Source: Eucommia ulmoides
Taxonomy: Eukaryota; Streptophyta; Magnoliopsida; Garryales; Eucommiaceae
NCBI GenBank assembly: GCA_016647705.1
Contig: CM028326.1
Location: forward strand, 25,063,901 to 25,127,900
Length of the DNA stretch: 64,000 bases
Direction of reading: 5' to 3'
Numbering within the stretch: position 1 is the first letter of the stretch; each line of letters starts with the position of its first letter. The translations under genes were made by a program, and so were the position numbers. Positions 21,470 through 33,439 of the stretch are shown one piece after another. Below the pieces are notes generated by a model, which did no database searches, was not told where the DNA came from, and saw only the letters and a list, made by a program, of their open reading frames with translations.

Positions 21470-22984
21470 TGCGATTTTATACCTCTAAATTTAGGTTTGT
21501 TAATAGTTCGAACAACGTAAATTATTATAAATAAAGTTATTTTAGTTATATTTGTATGTTTATGAAAATGTATCAAAATGGCATTAAGTCAGGGGAAATC
21601 GGATTTAAAACGAATTCACTACGGCAAGCCAAACAAAAAATGAGCCAAAGATAGCGGAACAAATTGTTTGATCCCTTAAAAATATCAAAAATTGATTCAT
21701 TTTATATTGTATTGTTTGTTTTTGACAATAGAACAAAATGACAAATTGGATTAACAACGAGTAAAGCACGCCAATCCGAACAAAAATCGAACAAAAACCG
21801 AATTAACTGGAACGAATTGTTCGATCTCTTAAATATATCAAAAATTGATTTATTTTATACAATTGTAGGTTTTTGAAAAGAGATCAAAATTGCATTGATT
21901 TGGAGTGAATCGGATAAAAACGAGCAAACTATGATAAGCCAAACAGAAAGCCAAAAGAATACGGTTGAGCCGCCCTTGTGTCAAGAGCTGAGCCGACGGC
22001 TCGACTTCCACAAAAATAAAAATAAAAGATAATTAAAAAAAATAAAAATAAAATGTTGACAACTACTTTGTTCCCCACCATTTTTTACCTCTTTTGCAAT
22101 TTGACCGCAGAAACGTTTTCAACTGTATTAAAATATCATTTTCATCCCACCTACCTTCGGTTTTTGTCCATTTTACCCCCCAAGACTTATTCATTTTTCC
22201 TATAAATATTATTTGAGGTTGAGAACAAATTCATACATAAATTTTACTAGAAATTTCATCTTGGAAGGATACCAATTTTCAATAATAAGGGTTTGTTTTC
22301 TTTTATTATGACTTTCTAATTTTCTTTTGCTAAGATTAAGGATGAAACCATATGTAATTAATTAAGTTAATATATTATGTTGATTCCAAATAATTTTTAA
22401 TTAATATTTATGGTTTTTGCTTCAATTAAATAAATGATTTCATCTTTACTATCATATATCTATCATATATTATTGATTGTTATGAAATATTTAAATGATT
22501 AGATTTGTATTGTAAAATAAATAATATCTTTTGACTATATATTTTCTATTAATTTGTATACATATAATGCTTAAGAAATTATATTTTCAATACAAATAAA
22601 AATCAACTTGAGATTTACATTGGGCTTAATTTCTAAAACTTTAAGAGAATAGTAAGATTAATTTCTAAAACTATCACTAAAAATTTACAGTCAACACAAA
22701 AATAAGAACTAATTAATTATATATTGGTGGATTATGAAATCTTAGTATTTCTCCATTTTTAATCAAATTAAATTAGTTATTTCACTGTTTATCTAGTTTG
22801 CCATTCCTTAATCACAAAATCAACATCATTTTGGACTAGATTATAATTAAATTAAATTGAATAGATTAAGTTTCCTATAACCAATCCTTGTGGGATCGAC
22901 CTTGCTTTCGTCAATCTATGCTACAATTGATCCGTACGCCAACGAGTATTTTTAAAACTAAACAGAACCAAGTTTCTGTCAACA
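21470..22984 (+). repeat. 5' LTR of element H
   Basis: Starts TGCGATTTTATACCTC and ends TTTCTGTCAACA, followed by the PBS. TATAAATA lies at 22201-22208. Upstream of it are repeats of a 'CGGATTTAAAACGA...GCCAAAC' type block, about 185-190 bp apart, and a GC-rich palindrome GAGCCGACGGCTCGAC (about 21985-22005). The (T)ATTGATT blocks recur with each repeat. Confidence 0.85.
22201..22208 (+). promoter_or_regulatory. TATA box of LTR H
   Basis: TATAAATA about 780 bases before the LTR end, downstream of the AGCCGACGGCT palindrome. The 3' LTR has a decayed counterpart near 29200. Confidence 0.6.
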
Positions 22985-23014
22985 AGAAGTTTTTGTTGCC
23001 ATTGCTGGGGATTA
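22985..23014 (+). other. Primer-binding region of element H
   Basis: AGTTTTTGTTGCCATTGCTGGGGATT follows the LTR; its core TTGTTGCCATTGCTGGGGAT is a variant of TGGCGCCGTTGCCGGGGA, the site typical of plant Athila/Tat-type elements (credited to an aspartate tRNA in the literature as I recall). G and E1 have closer matches. Confidence 0.75.
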
Positions 23015-23058
23015 TGGCGAAAAATTTGAGATCCAAGTTAATTTAATTTCTCTACTAG

Positions 23059-23059
<1 letters not shown>

Positions 23060-23122
<63 letters not shown>
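23060..23122. repeat. (ATT)n microsatellite
   Basis: About 20 perfect ATT/TTA units in the leader of element H, so likely to vary in length between individuals. Confidence 0.95.
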
Positions 23123-23545
23123 GAACAAGAGATTAAACCCCATACTCTATATATTTGTTTTTCTTTTTTTCTTTTTTGTTGAGAATTGACCGACTGAGTC
23201 ACCACCCTCTTTTATTTATTTTCTTGTCTTTAATTTACTGTCTAAAAAGAAGGTTGAAACATCTACTATTTAATTTTTGCTCTTTAATTTCTGTTTGAAA
23301 TGAAGATTAAAACCCTTACTCTTTTATTTTTATTTTAATTTATAGTATTTAATTTCTGCTTGAAAGGAAGACTGAAACCCTTATTATTTACTTTATTGTC
23401 TTTAATTTTTGCTCTTCCATTTTTGTTTGAAAGGAATGTTAAAATCCCTACTCTTTTATTTTCTTATCTTTAATTTAATGTCTTTAATTTTTGCTTGAAA
23501 GGAAGGTTGAAACCCTTACTCTTTATTTTATTTTATTTTTATTTT
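23123..23545 (+). repeat. Leader tandem repeats of element H
   Basis: Five to six degenerate direct repeats of roughly 65-75 bp, each with the core TTTGCTTGAAAGGAAGGTTG or a variant, then AAACCCTTACTCTTTTATTTT and TCTTTAATTT. Core positions are near 23125, 23245, 23293, 23361, 23428 and 23494. They lie between the PBS and gag, in the untranslated leader. Confidence 0.75.
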
Positions 23546-23599
23546 TGATTTCATTTGTTAAAACAAAACAAAAAAAACATTTTTTTTTTAAAAAAAATG

Positions 23600-24900
23600 T
23601 TACAGGTTGTTTATGCAGGCTTGGGAACAAAATTCAAAGAATCGTTTGGTTAGGAAAATATTATCGTTAAGTATAATTCGACGGGAAACTTTAAAAATGG
23701 AAGTACCTGTTGAAAATCCAGAAAGACGTGCAAATCCACCAACACTAGAGAAAACTCTTCTTGAATACTTTTCTCCCATTTTAGCCAACTCTTCCTCTTG
23801 TATAGTTTTACCACAAACAACTGTTTTCCACTTTGAGCTCAAACCAGCCATCATCCAACTTTTGCCATATTTTTATGGGTTAGAAAGAGAAAATCCATGC
23901 ACGTTAATAAATTTCTTGAGATATGGTCCACATTTCGATTCCCAAATTTTTTTGTTGATTATGTCAAACTTAGATTTTTTTCATTCTCTCTAAAGATAAA
24001 GCAAAAGTCTAGTTGAACACTCTTCCCCTGAAAACAATTACCAGTTAGGAACAAATTGTTAATAAATTCTTGTCTAAATTCTTTCCCATGTCAAAAATTG
24101 ATCACCTTAGGAGGGAAATTTCTGAATTTTACCAAAAAGAGGGTGAAGAATTTTATGAATGTTGGGAAAGATTTAATGATATGACTTTAAAGACTCCCTA
24201 CCATGGTTTTGAAATCTAGAGGCTTGTGAAGTATTTTTATGACGGTTGACCCTTCAAATCGTCAAATGAGACAATCTATACCTGGTGAAAAATTTTTACA
24301 GTTATGTGGGCAAGAAGCTTGCGAATCTCTTGAAATACTGTATGTCAATTCTCAACAGTAGAACTGTCTAGATTCTAGAGTCAAACTCAATGCACCAAAT
24401 AGAGGGGAAATTTATGAGGTGAGGGATAATAATGATGTAAAAACCAATTTAACCAATTTGACTTAGAAAGTTGATGCATTAGTCTTGAACCAAAGCATGA
24501 ATTCTAAAACTGAGGTATGTGCCTTATGTCAAAATCCGTCCACACCGCTTAGTCATGTCCATCACTATCGACTTTCCAAGCAGCCTATTATGAACAGGCC
24601 AATGCAATCCATCTTTATGGGAAATCATCTGATAACCCATTTATTCCCACATATAATCCAAATTGGAGAATCCATCCAAATTTCTCATAGAGACAGAATT
24701 AATCAGCAATGAACCAACTAGGGCCTCAAGTTAATACCCATAACCAAAACTTCCACCATCACAATCCGTCATACCATTCAAGAAAATCATCTTTAGAAGA
24801 AACATTACAATGGTCCAAATAGTCAACCCAACAATTTATCTCCAAAATTGAAATGTAATTGGGTCAACTTGCAACTGATGCAGGAGAAAGAGAAAAAAGA
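23600..24900 (+). pseudogene. Gag traces of element H
   Basis: The open stretch 23607-23993 contains FELKPAIIQLLPYFYGLERENP, here shortened in mention to KPAIIQLLPYFYGLEREN, the block around which plant Athila/Tat Gag proteins are recognised. Further downstream frames show FYEYWERF-like and 'SQPYHGFE'-like pieces typical of the same Gag family, and a cysteine-rich patch (CALCQNPSTPLSHVHHY) near 24510-24560. Broken fossil; no full-length frame. Confidence 0.75.
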
Positions 24901-25104
24901 AAGTTTCCTAGTTAACCCGTCGTAAATCCGAAAGGTCAATTTGTGGTAGGTTTATCGAACCCTAATGAGTAAGTTAAATCCATTACTACTCTGAGGTCGG
25001 GAAAACTTATCATCAAATCTGATCACCTACCTGAACTCAAGAAAGAGAGTCCTAAGAGCCAACCTAAAAAATTTTAACCAAAAGACTCAATTGAAAATCA
25101 ATAA

Positions 25105-26037
25105 TTGCCTTACCTTCCAAAAGCTCCATTTCCACAAAGACCTCTTCCAAAAGAGAAAGGTATGCTATATAGTGACATTTTAGAGGTGTTTAAGCAAGAT
25201 AGCATTAACATCCCCTTCCTTAATGCTATAAAACAAGTGTCTGCCTATTCAAAATTCTTGAAAGATCTTTGTACTGTGAAAAGGAAAACCAATGTTCCAA
25301 AAAAGGAATTTTTGAATGAACAAGTAAGATTCATAATCCGGCACAAAACTCTTGGAAAATACAAATATCTTGGTTGTCCAACCATATCTTGTGTAATTGG
25401 TGACCAATAGATTAGTGGTGCTTTAATTGACTTGGATGTGAGTGTGAATTTGTTTCCATATTCGGTTTATGAGCAACTCGGACTAGGTGAGTTGAGTCCC
25501 ACATCTACGACACTCCAATTAGCTGATAAGTCTGTGAAAGTTTTGAGATGTGTCATAGAAGATGTTTTAATCAAGGTTGATAAATTTTGTTTTCCTATGG
25601 ATTTTGTTGTTCTTGATACCCAACCTGTTGAAGACTTGTATGCTCAAATTCTTATCATCCTGGGTAGACCATTTTTAGCAACTTCTAATGCAATCATCAA
25701 TTGTCGTAATAGTGTCTTGAAGTTATCGTTTGTAGATATGACTATTGAATTGAATGTATTTAATGTTACTAATAAATGTGTGGAACAGGATGATGAATGT
25801 GAAGTAAATATGATTGAGTCTGTTACCAATGATTTCTTCCTGGAAATAAATAGAAATGACCCTTTTGAAAAATGTTTACTGCAGTTTGGCATGAGCATTG
25901 ATGTTGAAAATTTAATTAGTGATGTAAATTCTTTGTTAGAATCTACACCATTAATGGATATTGATGAATGGAATTCCAAATTGACCATGTTACACCCACT
26001 GAGTCTATTCATTCAAATTCTAAGTTACCATAGTTAG
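25105..26037 (+). pseudogene. Retropepsin-like protease of element H
   Basis: Open stretches 25105-25410 and 25432-26037. The second shows the protease pattern SVNLFPYSVYEQLGLGEL, the LQLADKSVKV strand, then DVLIKVDKFCFPMDFVVLD and ILGRPFLATSNAIINCR, the standard C-terminal part of plant Gypsy aspartic proteases that cleave the polyprotein. The first stretch (PQRPLPKEKG, then 'KQVSAYSKFLKDLC') is the Gag-protease linker. Fossil. Confidence 0.85.
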
Positions 26038-26109
26038 ACCTTAAGCCCTTACCCGATACCTTGAAATATATATTCTTAGGACCATCAATAGGAAACCACT
26101 ACAAAAAAA

Positions 26110-27130
26110 TTTGTAGTACGGATTTTATTAGCCCACTCTTTTGAAAGACACTTATGCGTACTGTCACTCTTGTGACTGGTGTCAAATATTAGGAAGCATT
26201 TCTCGTAGGAATACGATGCCCTTAAACCCAATTCTTATTGTTGAGTTACTTGATGTTAGGGGTGTCGATTTCATAGGTTCGTTTCCTAATTTTTTTGGTA
26301 ATCTGTACATTCTTGTTGTTATTGACTATGTGTCAAAGTGGGTGGAATCCATTTCTTGTAAGGTGAATGGTCATAAGGTTGTGCTGAAATTTTTAAAAGA
26401 AAACATTTTTTCCAGATTTGGTACACCATGTGCTATCATTAGTGATGGGGGAAACATTTTTGTAACAGATATTTTGAAAAGTTGGTAAAGAAATATGTCA
26501 TTACTCACAAAGTTGCTACTGCTTATCATCCTTAAACAGAGTGGTCAAGTAGAAATTTCATATAGGGAAATTAAACAAATTCTTGAAAAAAAAAGGTTAA
26601 CCCTACAACAAAAGATTGGTCTTTAAAACTATCTGATGTATTGTGGGCTTACCGAACCACTTTTAAAACCCCTATTGGAATGTCTCCTTACCAATTTGTT
26701 TACGGAAAAACATGCCACTTACCTGTTGAGTTAGAGCATAGAGCATATTGAGCTATCAAACAATTAAATTTTTCTCTAAACTATGTAGGTATTTAGAGGA
26801 AACTCCAATTAAATGAGCTAGAGGAAATTCGGAATGATGTATACAATTGGGGAAAACGATATAAGGATTAAACAAAAAAATTTCATGACAAAAATATTTG
26901 AGAAAATCTTTCTTTCCAAGTCAAAAGGTCCTTTTGTACAATTCTCGTCTACATCTATTCCTTAGAAATTTGCGCTCTCGATGGTCTCGTCCATATGTCA
27001 TTCGTACTATTTTTCCCCATAGAGCTGTTGAAATTGAAAATCCAAAAGATGGTGATGTTTTAAAAGTTAATGGGTAAAGGTTAAAACCATTTTTGGAATT
27101 AAAAACTCCAGAAATAGAATAAAAAATCCT
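26110..27130 (+). pseudogene. Integrase traces of element H
   Basis: 26141-26488 holds the zinc-binding end (YCHSCDWCQ) and catalytic core blocks DVRGVDFIGSF, YILVVIDYVSKWVE and FGTPCAIISDGG, the first two Asp-bearing motifs of a retroviral-type integrase. Further on, other frames show [21 protein letters not shown] and the C-terminal SRWSRPYVIRTIFPHRAVEI block. Together this is the last enzyme of a Gypsy polyprotein. Broken in several places. Confidence 0.85.
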
Positions 27131-27205
27131 CAAAGATCCCGTTTATCAAGATTAATCCTTCTCTTAATGGAAACGTCTAGCTGAAAACGTTAAACTTAGC
27201 GTTAA

Positions 27206-27221
27206 GTGGGAGGTAACCCAC
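27206..27221 (+). other. Conserved hairpin 1 of element H
   Basis: GTGGGAGGTAACCCAC can fold as a stem (AGTGGG with CCCACT when one more base each side is counted) around loop AGGTAA. G (34581-34598) and E1 (43445-43462, minus) carry CTTGGG/CCCAAG around AGACAA and AGGCAA at the corresponding place, downstream of the coding part. Confidence 0.7.
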
Positions 27222-27297
27222 TGTTGTTGTAGACAGGAACAAGTATTCAATTACACCAGGTAGTATCTTTTCTTGTCAATTAATTTTGTACTTTTCT

Positions 27298-27311
27298 CAT
27301 TGAGGACAATG
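27298..27311 (+). other. Conserved hairpin 2 of element H
   Basis: CATTGAGGACAATG folds as CATTG/CAATG around AGGA. Element G has ACATTAAGGACAATGT at 35512-35527. In both, a G-rich 'TTTGGG' stretch follows within 25 bases. Confidence 0.6.
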
Positions 27312-28441
27312 TCAGATTTTGGGTTTTTTTTTTTGGGGGGGGGGGGTAAATGCTTGTATTCCTTTGGTTATTTTTTTTTATTTTTTTATTTTGCACTTAA
27401 TTTGATCTTTTAATTTTTTCAAACCATCCTATGATAGTATATATGTTAAATAAAAACTTGAGTTTGCTAAATAATTTTTAGAGCATAACACTGATTTAAA
27501 AAAAAAAAAAAAAAATCATTTTTCAACTCTTGCATAAATTCTAACTTTATTTTGTTTTAAATTTAGTACATGATCATTTTTTGAATTTTGGCATGATAAT
27601 AACCTATTTCTTAAAAAAAAATAAAAAAATAAAATTGTTTTTGTCTTAATGATGAACTTCTGTTAAGTAACCGGGACTTTTGCCCCCTGGTAAGTTTTGA
27701 GTGTTCGCGTCAAAAAGCGGGAGCAAATTGTTAAAAGAATAAATGGATCGTTAACTTCAAAGTTTAAGTTGCTCAAGTTTTTAAGTCTGAATGGTGCCTT
27801 AACACCTAATGCCTTGAGCCAACTGGTTTGGGATTATTAACCCAACGCTCGCTACATGGACATCTTAGAAAGCCCAATGAGATTAGTATTGCACAAGTCA
27901 TTTATTCAAAGAAACTTGTGTATTTGTATTTGTTTTTTTTAAAAAGAAAAAGAAAAAAAAATAGATATTCAAAAATATTTTTTTATTTCAAGAAAAATGT
28001 TATTTGATTGTTTAAAATTAGTTGATTATTACTTGTATTAAATTCATTATAAAAGAGAATTGAATGTATGTTGTGGGTACAAAAGTAGATATTGTTAAAA
28101 ATCTCGTACTATCAAATAAATAATTATTTTAATAACTCTTGTATGATCTCAACTTATTATGTTAGCATTAGACTGGATTGATAAAAAAATTGTGATTAAA
28201 AAAAAAATAATATATAAATTTCACAATAAGGAATTTTCTGATGTTTGTGGGTAGTATCACTATAAACTATCAGGAGACTATACTCATCCACTAGGGGTAA
28301 CCTAGGGTTTTAGAGACTTGTTGCATACGTTAAATGCAATTGTGTTTCCTAAGAAAATGCATTTTTCAATTAATTATTATATTAGTTTTGCTCGAGAACT
28401 AGCAAAAGTTAGGTTTGGGGGTGTAATGGCACCTCATTTTG
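27312..28441 (+). other. 3' untranslated region and polypurine tract of element H
   Basis: Non-coding, with a G-run at about 27336-27346, several A/T runs, and at the end AGGTTTGGGGGTG (28411-28423), the likely polypurine tract, some 18 bases before the 3' LTR. No env-like frame is recognisable. Confidence 0.6.
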
Positions 28442-29974
28442 TGCGATTTTATACTTCTAAACTTAGGTTTGTTAATCTTTCGAACGGTGTAACTTAACAT
28501 AAATAAATTTATTTTAGTTATATTTGTATGTTTATGAAAATGGATCAAAATGGCATTAAGTCGGGGCAAATCGGATTTAAAACGAATAAACTACGGGAAG
28601 CCGATCGAAAACCGAACAAAAATCAAAGATACCGAAATGAATCGTTCGATCCCTTAAAAAAATCAAAAATTGATTCATTTTGTATTGATTTGTTGGTTTT
28701 TGAAAATAGAACTAAGTGGCGTTGATTTGGGGCAAATCGGATTAACAACAAGTAAACCACGCCAATTCGAACGAAAGCTAAAGAAAAACCAAATAAATCA
28801 TAACGAATTGTTAGATATCTTAAATATATAAAAAAAAAAAAGATTTATTTTATATGATTTTGTAGGTTTTTGAAAATCAAACAAAAAGGTGTTGATTTGG
28901 AGTTAATTGGATAAAAAACAAGCAAAGTACAACGAGCCGAATGGAAAGCCGAAAGAAGACGGGAGCAAGCGGTTCATCAAAGCCACCCTTGTGTCAATAG
29001 CCGAGCTGAGCCGACGGCTCGGCTTCCGCAAAAATACAAAAAAAAAATGTCGGTAGCCACTTTACTTCCTACCATTTTTTATCTCTTTTGCGATTTCACC
29101 CCAGAAACTTTTCCAGCTTTATTAAAATATCATTTCCATGCCACCTACCTTCAATTTTTGTCCATTTTACTACCAAGACTTATTTTATTTTATTTTTGCC
29201 TAAAAATATGACATGAGGTTGGCAACAAATTCATACATAATTTTTACTAGAAATTTCATCTTGGAAGGATGTCAATCTTTAATAATATGAGGTTGTTTTC
29301 TTTAAATATGATTTTTTAATTTTATTTTGCTAATATTAAGGATGAAACCATATGAAATTAATTAAGTTACTATATATTGTTGATTCTAAGTAATTTGTAA
29401 TTAATGTTTATAATTTTTTGTTTCAATTAAATAAATGATTTCATCTTTAATATCATGTATTATTGATTGTTATGAATTATTTAAATGATTGGATTTGTAT
29501 TGTAAAATAAATAATATTTTTTGATTATATATTTTCTATTAATTTAGATACATATAATGCTTAAAAAATTATATTTTCAATACAAATAAAAACCAACTTG
29601 AGATATACATCGGGCTTAATTTCTAAAATCTTAAAAGGATAGTAAGATTAATTTCTAAAATTATCACTAAAAATTTGGAATCAACACAAAAATAAGAACT
29701 AATTAATTATATATTGGTGAATTCTGGAATCTTAATATTTCTCAATTTTTAATCAAATTAAATTGGTTATTTAACTGTTTATCTAGTTTTCCATTCCTTA
29801 ATCACAAAATCAACATCATTTTGGACTACATTATAATTAAATTAAATTGGATAGATTAAGTTTCCTATAATCAATCCTCATAGGATCGACCTTGCTTCTA
29901 TAAATCTGTTCTACAATTAATTCGTTTGCTTGCGAGTATTTTTAAAACGAGACAAAACACAATTTCTATTCATA
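28442..29974 (+). repeat. 3' LTR of element H
   Basis: Direct repeat of 21470-22984, starting TGCGATTTTATACTTC and ending near AATTTCTATTCATA. The GC-rich palindrome is better kept here: GCCGAGCTGAGCCGACGGCT at 29000-29019, followed by CGGC. The bases flanking the element (ATCTA on the left, ATACT on the right) do not give a clean target duplication. Confidence 0.85.
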
Positions 29975-30369
29975 ATACTTCGCTCTTAATCTCCAATATA
30001 CATCACCCCCACCTCGACAAGAAAATTCCACGCGTCCTCTAACTAGATCAACTCGAGGTGTTAAACACTTTTTGACATCAACAAAAAATTATTCAAAAAA
30101 TTATAAAGTACATAGACAATATATATATATATATATATTGAGAATATAAAATAATAGGTGACTTCTTTAAGGACTATCTAATAATTTCTTATTTTTTATT
30201 TCAAATAATAAAACAAACTAACAAAAAATTGATAAAATATCTCAATGCATTCATTTGATGCCAATCTAAAACAATAAAACATTTAGCCTTTTCTGCCAAT
30301 AGTCCACAATTAAAAAAAATGTCGTGGATCCACTCTTCGTGTTACTCTAATTACGTCATAACTTTATAG
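29975..30369. other. Anonymous AT-rich segment with (TA)n
   Basis: About 395 bp with a TA run at 30119-30139 and no recognisable feature. It separates element H from the LINE. Confidence 0.6.
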
Positions 30370-31784
30370 CTAAAAATACGAAAACATCAATTAAGTTTTT
30401 GTCTTATTTAATTAGGGTCGATTACGTGAATTTATTTATGTTATAATGATTGATGAAGGGTCATCTTTTCAATTAGGTTTAATGTCATCAAATCAATTTT
30501 AATACTCCTGTCCAGAGTCTTCTTAAACCTATCTCTCCTTCTAGTAGCCCTTTGTACTTGAACTAAATTGCATTTTCTCACTATTTGTTTTATAGGTCTT
30601 CTATGCTCATGTCTAACTAATGGTAAACAAATTTTTCTTATCATCTATTCGATGGGTGTTATTCCTAAATTCTCTCTAAAAGTTTCATTATTAATTTTAT
30701 TTATTCTCGTCTTATCACTCATCCACCATAGTATCCTCATTTCTTCCATAATAAATTTCTGGACATACTTTATTTTTACTATCCAACAATCTAAACCATG
30801 CAAAATTGTCGGTCCTATTGCAGTTTTGTTGAATTTTCCTTTGAATTTCAACGGTATCCTATAATCACATATTATGCCAACTACACTTCTCCATTTTAAC
30901 CATCTTGCCTTGACACTAAGAGTAATATCCTCATCTATTTTGTCATTGTCCTGATTAATTGAATCTCAATATCTAAAATGATCAACTTGTGGAACCTCTT
31001 GATCTTCAATTTTGACAGAACTATCGTTACTTCGGGCATTACTAAAATTACAATGTATGTATTTTGCCTTGCATTTGCTAACCTTCAAACCTTTAGATTC
31101 TAAGAGTTTTCTCTATCTTTATAATGTAACATTAAATCACATTCTATTTTCATCAACTAGTAATACGTCATCTACAAACAACATACTCCAAGATACCACA
31201 TCTTGAATATGTTTTTTGAGCTCATCCATCACCAGAACGGAGAGGTAAGGACTTAAAGATGATATTTGATATAAACCTATATTAATAATAAATGCACAAG
31301 TATCATCTCCTCCTACTTAAACACTAGTGACTATACCTCATATCCTTAAATACATCAATATACACGTTGGATACCCACTTCTTTCTAATACCTACAAAAA
31401 AACTTCTCTAGGTACCTGATTATAAGTCTTTTCTCCGTACACAAATACTACATGTAAATCTTTCACCTTTTCTCTATATTTCTCCATAAAATCTTCGGAA
31501 TAAATAAATAGTTTCAATGGTTGATTGGCTGGCCGAAAATCCAAATTGGTTATCTTTTATGCTCGTATCATGTCTTATTCTATATTATATCAATGTCTCC
31601 CAAAGTTTCATAGTATGACTCATAAGTTTTATGCCCCGACAATCCGTACAAATTTAACCATCTCGTTTATTTTTATAGATGGGCAATAAGATACATCTTC
31701 TCCAATCATCAGGATTTCACTTAGTCCTCAAAATTTCATTGAAAATCTATTCAACCAATCTATCTCAAGATCTCCTAAACTTTT
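30370..31784 (-). pseudogene. LINE reverse transcriptase, C-terminal part
   Basis: Read on the minus strand, frames show in order: PIYKNK-type RT block 2 (near 31680), GIKLMSHTMKLWE (about 31590-31640), the catalytic FVDD box within SWSMLFVDDVLLVDEN (31141-31190, FVDD at 31167-31178), KFKGKFNKTAIGPTILHG (30800-30851), 'EMRILWWMSDKTRINKI' (30680-30740) and RRRDRFKKTLDRSIKIDL (30470-30540). These are the motifs of plant non-LTR (L1/RTE-type) reverse transcriptases. Frames change several times and a stop separates the frames at 30645-30851 and 30441-30644, so it is dead. The 3' tail has no clear poly(A). The N-terminal piece lies at 37641-37800 across element G. Confidence 0.8.
31780..31784. other. 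Left target-site duplication of element G
   Basis: CTTTT, repeated at 37641-37645 directly after the 3' LTR. The LINE reading resumes across it. Confidence 0.8.
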
Positions 31785-31984
31785 TGATGAGTGATTTATT
31801 TACCACAAACCAAATACTTTTAGATTCAATTATTTGTGAGTTTTCGAACATTTTTATTAGTTTGATATATTTTTATGTTGTTTTGTAGGAATCACAAATA
31901 ATTGGGTGAAATCGATAAAAAATCAAGACATTTGGAGGAATTAGGTGGAAAGAACAAGAAGAATGGTAAATTTGCCCGGACGGC

Positions 31985-32210
31985 ACTGCAGCGCACTACA
32001 ACTATGTTGTAGCGTGCTCCTGGCCAGGCTACTACTCAGAAAGTACCATAGCACGGTAGCACGCTTTCTTGCCACTGCAATGCGCTCCTATTCGAAGGCT
32101 TCTGCTTTGTTCGTGCTGTAGTCCGTTTTCCATCGTTGCAGTGTGCTTTCTGCTGTGTTCTTGTTGTCATAACAGCGCTAGAGCACTAGTTAGCCCGCTA
32201 CAGCCCCATT
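31985..32210 (+). promoter_or_regulatory. CTGCAG-type palindrome array in LTR G
   Basis: GC-rich motifs: GGCACTGCAGCGCAC, GTTGTAGCGTGCTC, GCACGGTAGCACGC, CCACTGCAATGCGCTCC, GTGCTGTAGTCCG, GTTGCAGTGTGC and AACAGCGCTAGAGC. Most are variants of GCRCTGCAGYGC, itself a palindrome. The 3' LTR repeats the array at 36395-36545 (CCGCTGCAGTGCGCTCC and relatives). It lies just upstream of the TATA box. Confidence 0.75.
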
Positions 32211-32261
32211 TTCATGCAAATAGGGCATTTTTAGCCCGATTTAAGGCATTTTGAAAGGTAT

Positions 32262-32269
32262 TATAAATA
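32262..32269 (+). promoter_or_regulatory. TATA box of LTR G
   Basis: TATAAATA, followed by GATAAAGAGCTAAGATCG; the 3' LTR has TATAAATGGATAAGGAGC at the same place. Confidence 0.7.
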
Positions 32270-33296
32270 GATAAAGAGCTAAGATCGAAGGAGAGAGCTT
32301 GGGGAGCCATCGTTCAGGGACACCAAGGAGATACATTACAGATTTGGAAGTTAGATAGAGGGGATTAGAGGATTTTGAAGAGTAGAACCACTGTACCAAC
32401 CAGATTTGGATTTGTTTTCTCCGCTATCTATCTCTTACCTTAGATCTTTGTTTGTTTTCTCTTGAGTTTGGAAATTGAACATGTATTCTTCTCTTCTCTT
32501 ACCCTAATCTTTTTATTAAATATTGTATTGGTGATATTGTGTTGGAACATGTTTGTATTTATGAATTTCTTAAAATTATTAGTCATGGATTCTATTATGT
32601 TGAGTTAAAGTTTTAATATAAAGGGAGTTGAATGACTTTGTATGAACTATCCCTTGAGACTTTAAGATTTTGTTAATTAGATTTCATGTTTAGATCATTT
32701 GTATTTCTTTATGCGTATTTTCTAATTTATGCGAGAGGTAAATTATATATCGTAGATGTGTAAGATTAGGCATTCGAAAGGTGATAATCTTGCATATTGA
32801 GATTGGAAAAATACAACCTTTATTATATTGAGTGTAAGAGGCTTAATATAATTTGGGTAGTCATTTGATGGGTGAGGCTTAAAGATTGGATAATTAGTTG
32901 AGTTGAATAGAAATATTAATTCGAATAATTATACAGATTATCTTACTTAGCATTCGAAAGGTGGAATTGAGGTTAATTTAGATACCCATGGTTAATTATT
33001 AGGCATGAATTTAATTATAAACTTGCATTGAATTAGCATCGTTTAATAAAGTGATGTCAAAACCCCCTGGAACAATTGTGCATAGGAAGTCCATATTTTA
33101 TTTTGCTTTTGATTTTATATTTGTTTTAGTTTTATTTTTACAAACCTTAAATTTGGACGCCTAACTAAAGTTAGGTTATGATGATCGAGGCACTTAGCGA
33201 TAATTTAAACCAATCCATGTGAATACAATACTCTACTCTCTGTATATTATTAAAACTTGAGCCGTACACTTACAGTGAGCAAAATAATCGCTACCA

Positions 33297-33325
33297 AGTT
33301 TTTGGTGCTGTTGTTGGGGATTGGC
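33297..33325 (+). other. Primer-binding region of element G
   Basis: AGTTTTTGGTGCTGTTGTTG then GGGATT: a variant of the TGGCGCCGTTGCCGGGGA site of Athila/Tat-type elements, directly after the LTR end CTACCA. Confidence 0.8.
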
Positions 33326-33439
33326 GTTTTAGATTGTTGTTAATATTTTGAATAAGTAACTTGATTTTAATTTTAGATAATTTTAGAATTTATTTTTATA
33401 TATAATTTTTTTTTTTTTTTTTTTGGCGAGGTACTTAAA

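Larger units (their letters stand above)
21470..29974 (+). mobile_element. Athila/Tat-like Gypsy element H
   Basis: Two direct LTRs of about 1.5 kb (21470-22984, 28442-29974) enclose 5.46 kb. Parts in order: primer-binding site, leader with an (ATT)n run and tandem repeats, gag, retropepsin-like protease, integrase, a hairpin-bearing 3' region and a polypurine tract. The order gag-PR-INT and the PBS type mark Ty3/Gypsy, with sequence style closest to the Athila/Tat group. Reverse transcriptase and RNase H were not recognised. It is a fossil broken in many places (well over five). LTRs differ at about 10-14% of sites in the stretches compared by eye, which implies several million years. Confidence 0.85.
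31785..33296 (+). repeat. 5' LTR of element G
   Basis: Starts TGATGAGTGATTTATTTACC and ends AATCGCTACCA. It has an array of CTGCAG/GCGC palindromes at 31985-32210 and TATAAATA at 32262-32269. The 33180-33260 part shares its style (AATACTCTACTCTC...TTAAAACTTGA...CCGTACACTTAC) with the ends of the E-family LTRs. Confidence 0.85.

Noticed and set aside
21465-29979. Target duplication of element H (ATCTA / ATACT)
   Set aside because: Bases do not match well enough and the 3' LTR end is not sharp.
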